Assembly (NCBI GenBank): GCA_947174825.1
Contig: CAMWKN010000088.1
Coordinates: 1-6,579, forward strand
Length of the DNA stretch: 6,579 nt
Direction of reading: 5' to 3'
From: an uncultured Clostridium sp.
GTDB lineage: Bacteria > Bacillota_A > Clostridia > Lachnospirales > Lachnospiraceae
The position numbers were made by a program, and so were the translations under genes. Below, in pieces: positions 4,196 through 6,579 of the stretch. How positions within the stretch are numbered: position 1 is the first letter of the stretch; each line of letters opens with the position of its first letter. The notes under the pieces were generated by a model. That model was not told the DNA's origin. It saw only the letters and a list, made by a program, of their open reading frames with translations, and made no database searches.

Positions 4196-6310
4196 CTACA
4201 CTAAAGTATTTACTTCCAGGATCAGTGCAATCTCTCCATCACCCAGAATCGTTGCTCCGCCAATCATCTTACTGCAATTAATGTAATTGCCAATTGACTT
4301 AATTACGATTTCCTGCTGTCCAATTAGATTATCTACAACCAAGCCTGCCTGCTTATCACCTTTTTTCACAATTACCACAGTCAGACTCTCTGGCTCTTCA
4401 TTCTTTCCTTCCACATCCAGCAACTGATCCAGACGGATTAATGGAATGACACTGCCACGCAGATTGATAACTTCCTTGGTCTGTACATGTTTCACATCCT
4501 CCAAAGGAACATCTTCAATCATCTGAATATTACCTAAAGGAATCGCATATTTCTCGGTTCCTAATTCTACCATCAATGCCTGTATAATTGCCAAAGTCAA
4601 TGGAAGTCTGATAATAAAACTACTTCCCTCGCCCAAAACGGATTTACATTCAATATTACCACCCAGTCCTTCAATTTTGGTCTTAACCACATCCAAACCA
4701 ACACCACGACCAGATATATCTGTAATAGACTCCGCTGTAGAAAAGCTTGGCTGGAACAACAGATCAATGATTTCCTTATCTGACATGACCTCAGCCTGCT
4801 CCGGTGTAATGGTACCTCTTTCCAGAGCTTTATTCCGGACTTTGTCCACATTAATTCCGGCTCCATCATCACGAACCTCAATATTAACATTATTACCGTC
4901 CTGATAAGCGTCCAGATAAATATTACCAGCCTCTGGTTTTCCTAATGCAATTCTCTCTTCATTAGACTCCAGTCCATGATCTGCCGCGTTACGCAACAAA
5001 TGCTGTAATGGATCTCCGATCTCGTCAATAACAGTTCGATCTAACTCGGTTTCCTCACCGGTCATATGTAATTCCATCTTTTTGTCTAGCTTTTTGTTCA
5101 GATCGCGGATCATACGAGGGAATCTGCTAACAACACTCTCAATCGGTACCATTCGCACTTTCATAACAGATTCATGCAGATTGGTAGTTACACTCTCCAG
5201 ATATTCAATCTGCTCATTAAAAGCAGAGTCCATCATCTGACTTTCCAGAGCACTGGCAGACACCAAACCGTTTTTCGCAATAATCAGCTCGCTAACCAGA
5301 TTCATCAGCACATCCAATTTCTCGATATCCACACGCACTGTTCGACCAACAGCAGGTTTTGCCTTCTGTGCAGGCTGTTTCTTGGCAGGCTGTTTCTCTG
5401 CCATAACAGCTGCCTGCCCACCAGCAGGTTTCTTCTCAGATGTTGCTGGCTTAGCTTCCTCTTTTTTCTCCTCTGACGGCGCTACCTCTACCGCCCCGGA
5501 AGTAGCTGAGGTATCACTCTCATCTACTTTTAATTCAAAATTACCTACAACAGCTTCTTTTATCTCAGATACATTTTCAATTGCCTGTTTTACTGTCTCA
5601 ATGGACTCCTTGGTAAAATAAACCAGACTGAAATCCATCTCAAACTTTTCATCTTCAATATCCTGTACATTAGGTTCTGCCTTAATGACTTCACCCATTT
5701 CCTCTAATGCCTTAAACACCAGAAAAGCTCTGGCCGCTTTCAGAATACAGCTTTCCTGCAAATATACTGTAATTCCCAGAACATTTTGATCCTGTTCTTT
5801 CGCTTTATCAAAGGTTTTTTGTTCATATTCTGTAATACGGATACTTTCATACTTACCAACCGCTTCGCCGCTCTCTGCAGTTTCCGCAACCTTCTCTGCA
5901 ACATCACCCTCTGATGTGCCTACTCCTGCCTTATTGGCAATGTTATTCAGCGTATTAATAATCTCCTCATTTTCCTCTGTTCCCTCATCCGTTGTTTCCA
6001 GAATATTATTGAGATATGCCTCTAAGGCATCCAAACCACGGAATAATACATCCACTAATTCCGGTTGTACCTTCATATTCTCACTACGAATTTCCTGAAA
6101 TACATTCTCCATATCATGGGTCAGACGCTGCATTCTCTTATAACCCATAGTTCCAGCCATTCCTTTGAGAGAATGGGCTGCACGGAAAATCTCATTGATA
6201 CAATCCATGTTTTCCGGTTCTGTCTCCAGAATCATCAACTGATCACTAAGTGTTTGTAAATGTTCCTTTGTTTCATCGATAAAAATTTCCAGATATTGAC
6301 TTACATCCAT
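4196..6310 (-). CDS. cheA: CheA, chemotaxis sensor histidine kinase
   Basis: This 704-residue protein has all five CheA domains. P1 (HPt, about 1-105) has the phosphorylated His46 in AAHSLKGMAGTMGY. P2 (about 153-257) is a CheY/CheB-binding domain. A linker rich in Ala, Lys, Glu and Pro covers about 258-320. P3 (about 322-388, TVRVDIEKLDVLMNLVSELI) is the dimerisation domain. P4 (about 390-570) is the ATPase, with an N-box near 437 (LLRNAADHGLE), a G1 box (RDDGAGI) and a G2 box near 537 (GRGVGLDVVK). P5 (about 575-704) is the CheW-like regulatory domain. CheA autophosphorylates under receptor control and passes phosphate to CheY and CheB in the cytoplasmic receptor array. The start at 6310 is supported by an RBS, by 1-nt spacing from cheB, and because it puts the HPt His at position 46, as in B. 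subtilis. Nothing appears truncated or mutated. Confidence 0.97.
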   Translation of the reverse strand: MDVSQYLEIFIDETKEHLQTLSDQLMILETEPENMDCINEIFRAAHSLKGMAGTMGYKRMQRLTHDMENVFQEIRSENMKVQPELVDVLFRGLDALEAYLNNILETTDEGTEENEEIINTLNNIANKAGVGTSEGDVAEKVAETAESGEAVGKYESIRITEYEQKTFDKAKEQDQNVLGITVYLQESCILKAARAFLVFKALEEMGEVIKAEPNVQDIEDEKFEMDFSLVYFTKESIETVKQAIENVSEIKEAVVGNFELKVDESDTSATSGAVEVAPSEEKKEEAKPATSEKKPAGGQAAVMAEKQPAKKQPAQKAKPAVGRTVRVDIEKLDVLMNLVSELIIAKNGLVSASALESQMMDSAFNEQIEYLESVTTNLHESVMKVRMVPIESVVSRFPRMIRDLNKKLDKKMELHMTGEETELDRTVIDEIGDPLQHLLRNAADHGLESNEERIALGKPEAGNIYLDAYQDGNNVNIEVRDDGAGINVDKVRNKALERGTITPEQAEVMSDKEIIDLLFQPSFSTAESITDISGRGVGLDVVKTKIEGLGGNIECKSVLGEGSSFIIRLPLTLAIIQALMVELGTEKYAIPLGNIQMIEDVPLEDVKHVQTKEVINLRGSVIPLIRLDQLLDVEGKNEEPESLTVVIVKKGDKQAGLVVDNLIGQQEIVIKSIGNYINCSKMIGGATILGDGEIALILEVNTLV
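5370..5399 (+). repeat. 15-bp in-frame tandem duplication in the CheA linker
   Basis: GCAGGCTGTTTCTTG (5370-5384) is followed directly by GCAGGCTGTTTCTCT (5385-5399), differing only at the last two bases. On the coding strand it encodes a doubled Lys-Gln-Pro-Ala motif (KQPAKKQPAQ) in the flexible linker before the dimerisation domain. The period is a multiple of three, so linker length can change by slippage without a frameshift. Confidence 0.7.
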
Positions 6311-6311
6311 G

Positions 6312-6579
6312 TTATAGCACCCCCACATGCTTCGTAATTGCCATGGCGATTGACTCCAAAGGTACCACCTCGTCCACGGCTTCTGCCTGTGCTATCATCT
6401 TTGGCATACCGTATACGGTGCAAGTTTTTTCGTCCTGCGCAATCACATATATTTTGTTTGTTTTTTCTAATTGCAGGATTCCCTGCGTTCCATCCGCACC
6501 CATGCCAGTCAACACTACGCATACTACCTCGTCAAAAGAACTCTTCATCAAAGATTCATACATAATGTCCGCACACGGC
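6312..6579 (-). CDS. cheB: CheB, chemotaxis receptor methylesterase (C-terminal fragment, cut by window edge)
   Basis: Only the last 88 residues are in the window; the reading frame stays open to the right edge, so the start, the receiver domain and most of the esterase domain lie outside. The visible part is the end of the CheB methylesterase domain: the TGMGADG motif holds the catalytic Asp of the Ser-His-Asp triad, and it is followed by family-typical blocks (IAQDEKTCTVYGMP, then AVDEVVPLESIA). CheB removes methyl esters from receptor glutamates in the cytoplasm and is normally activated by phosphotransfer from CheA. The gene ends with TAA one nucleotide before the cheA ATG, which indicates tight translational coupling. 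The methionine at 6563 is internal, because family similarity continues upstream of it (PCADIMYES, compare the usual PSADVMFES). Identification is firm; the Ser and His of the triad cannot be seen here. Confidence 0.95.
   Translation of the reverse strand, partial: PCADIMYESLMKSSFDEVVCVVLTGMGADGTQGILQLEKTNKIYVIAQDEKTCTVYGMPKMIAQAEAVDEVVPLESIAMAITKHVGVL
6318..6326 (-). promoter_or_regulatory. Ribosome binding site of cheA, inside the cheB 3' end
   Basis: On the minus strand this reads GTGGGGGTG and ends 7 nt before an ATG at 6310. It lies within the last codons of cheB. It favours ATG 6310 (protein beginning MDVSQYL) over the upstream ATG at 6328, which would add six residues (MWGCYN) that do not resemble the start of CheA. 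Confidence 0.6.

Noticed and set aside
4597..4890. Minus-strand 97-codon frame inside cheA
   Set aside because: It is an out-of-frame shadow of the CheA ATPase domain, where the real frame has clear N, G1 and G2 boxes.
6301..6522. Minus-strand 73-codon frame overlapping the cheB end and cheA start
   Set aside because: It is out of frame with CheB, whose own frame carries the TGMGADG motif, and has no family resemblance.

Overview
The window looks like part of the long motility/chemotaxis (fla/che) operon of a low-GC Firmicute. A flagellated Clostridia member, probably Lachnospiraceae (Roseburia/Butyrivibrio-like), fits best. This rests on protein-level recognition and on gene order, which matches the B. 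subtilis order cheB-cheA-cheW-cheC-cheD-sigD, followed by a FapA/DUF342 gene as in many Clostridia. The genus is inference.

All eight genes are on the minus strand, so transcription runs from high to low coordinates. In transcription order they are: the C-terminal end of CheB (cut by the window edge, 6579-6312), CheA (6310-4196), CheW (4184-3702), a 282-bp non-coding spacer (3701-3420), CheC (3419-2799), CheD (2802-2308, overlapping cheC by 4 nt), a small two-helix membrane protein of unknown function (2268-1963), the flagellar sigma factor SigD/FliA (1929-1156), a 78-bp spacer with a hairpin, and the N-terminal 359 codons of a FapA-type DUF342 protein (1077 to the left edge).

Together the genes form the adaptation and signalling core of a CheC/CheD-type chemotaxis system. 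CheW couples receptors to the kinase CheA, CheB demethylates receptors, CheD deamidates receptor glutamines, and CheC is a CheY-P phosphatase that partners CheD. SigD would drive late flagellar and chemotaxis genes. The key catalytic or phosphorylation residues are visible in CheA, CheC (both active sites) and CheD, and the active-site Asp motif is visible in the CheB fragment.

The unusual part is the cheW-cheC spacer. It carries a 55-bp tandem repeat (two full copies and one partial copy), and each unit can fold into a nested hairpin. Next to it is a 20-bp-stem inverted repeat. A 10-bp arm in the repeat pairs perfectly with a copy that contains the cheW stop codon, so the last repeat plus the long hairpin could form a branched RNA about 130 nt long. 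Two of the base changes keep pairing only on the mRNA strand (as G-U), which argues for a structured transcript rather than junk DNA. It may be a MITE/REP-like repeat family, an intercistronic mRNA-processing or stabilising element, or both. No spacer between genes exceeds 300 bp.
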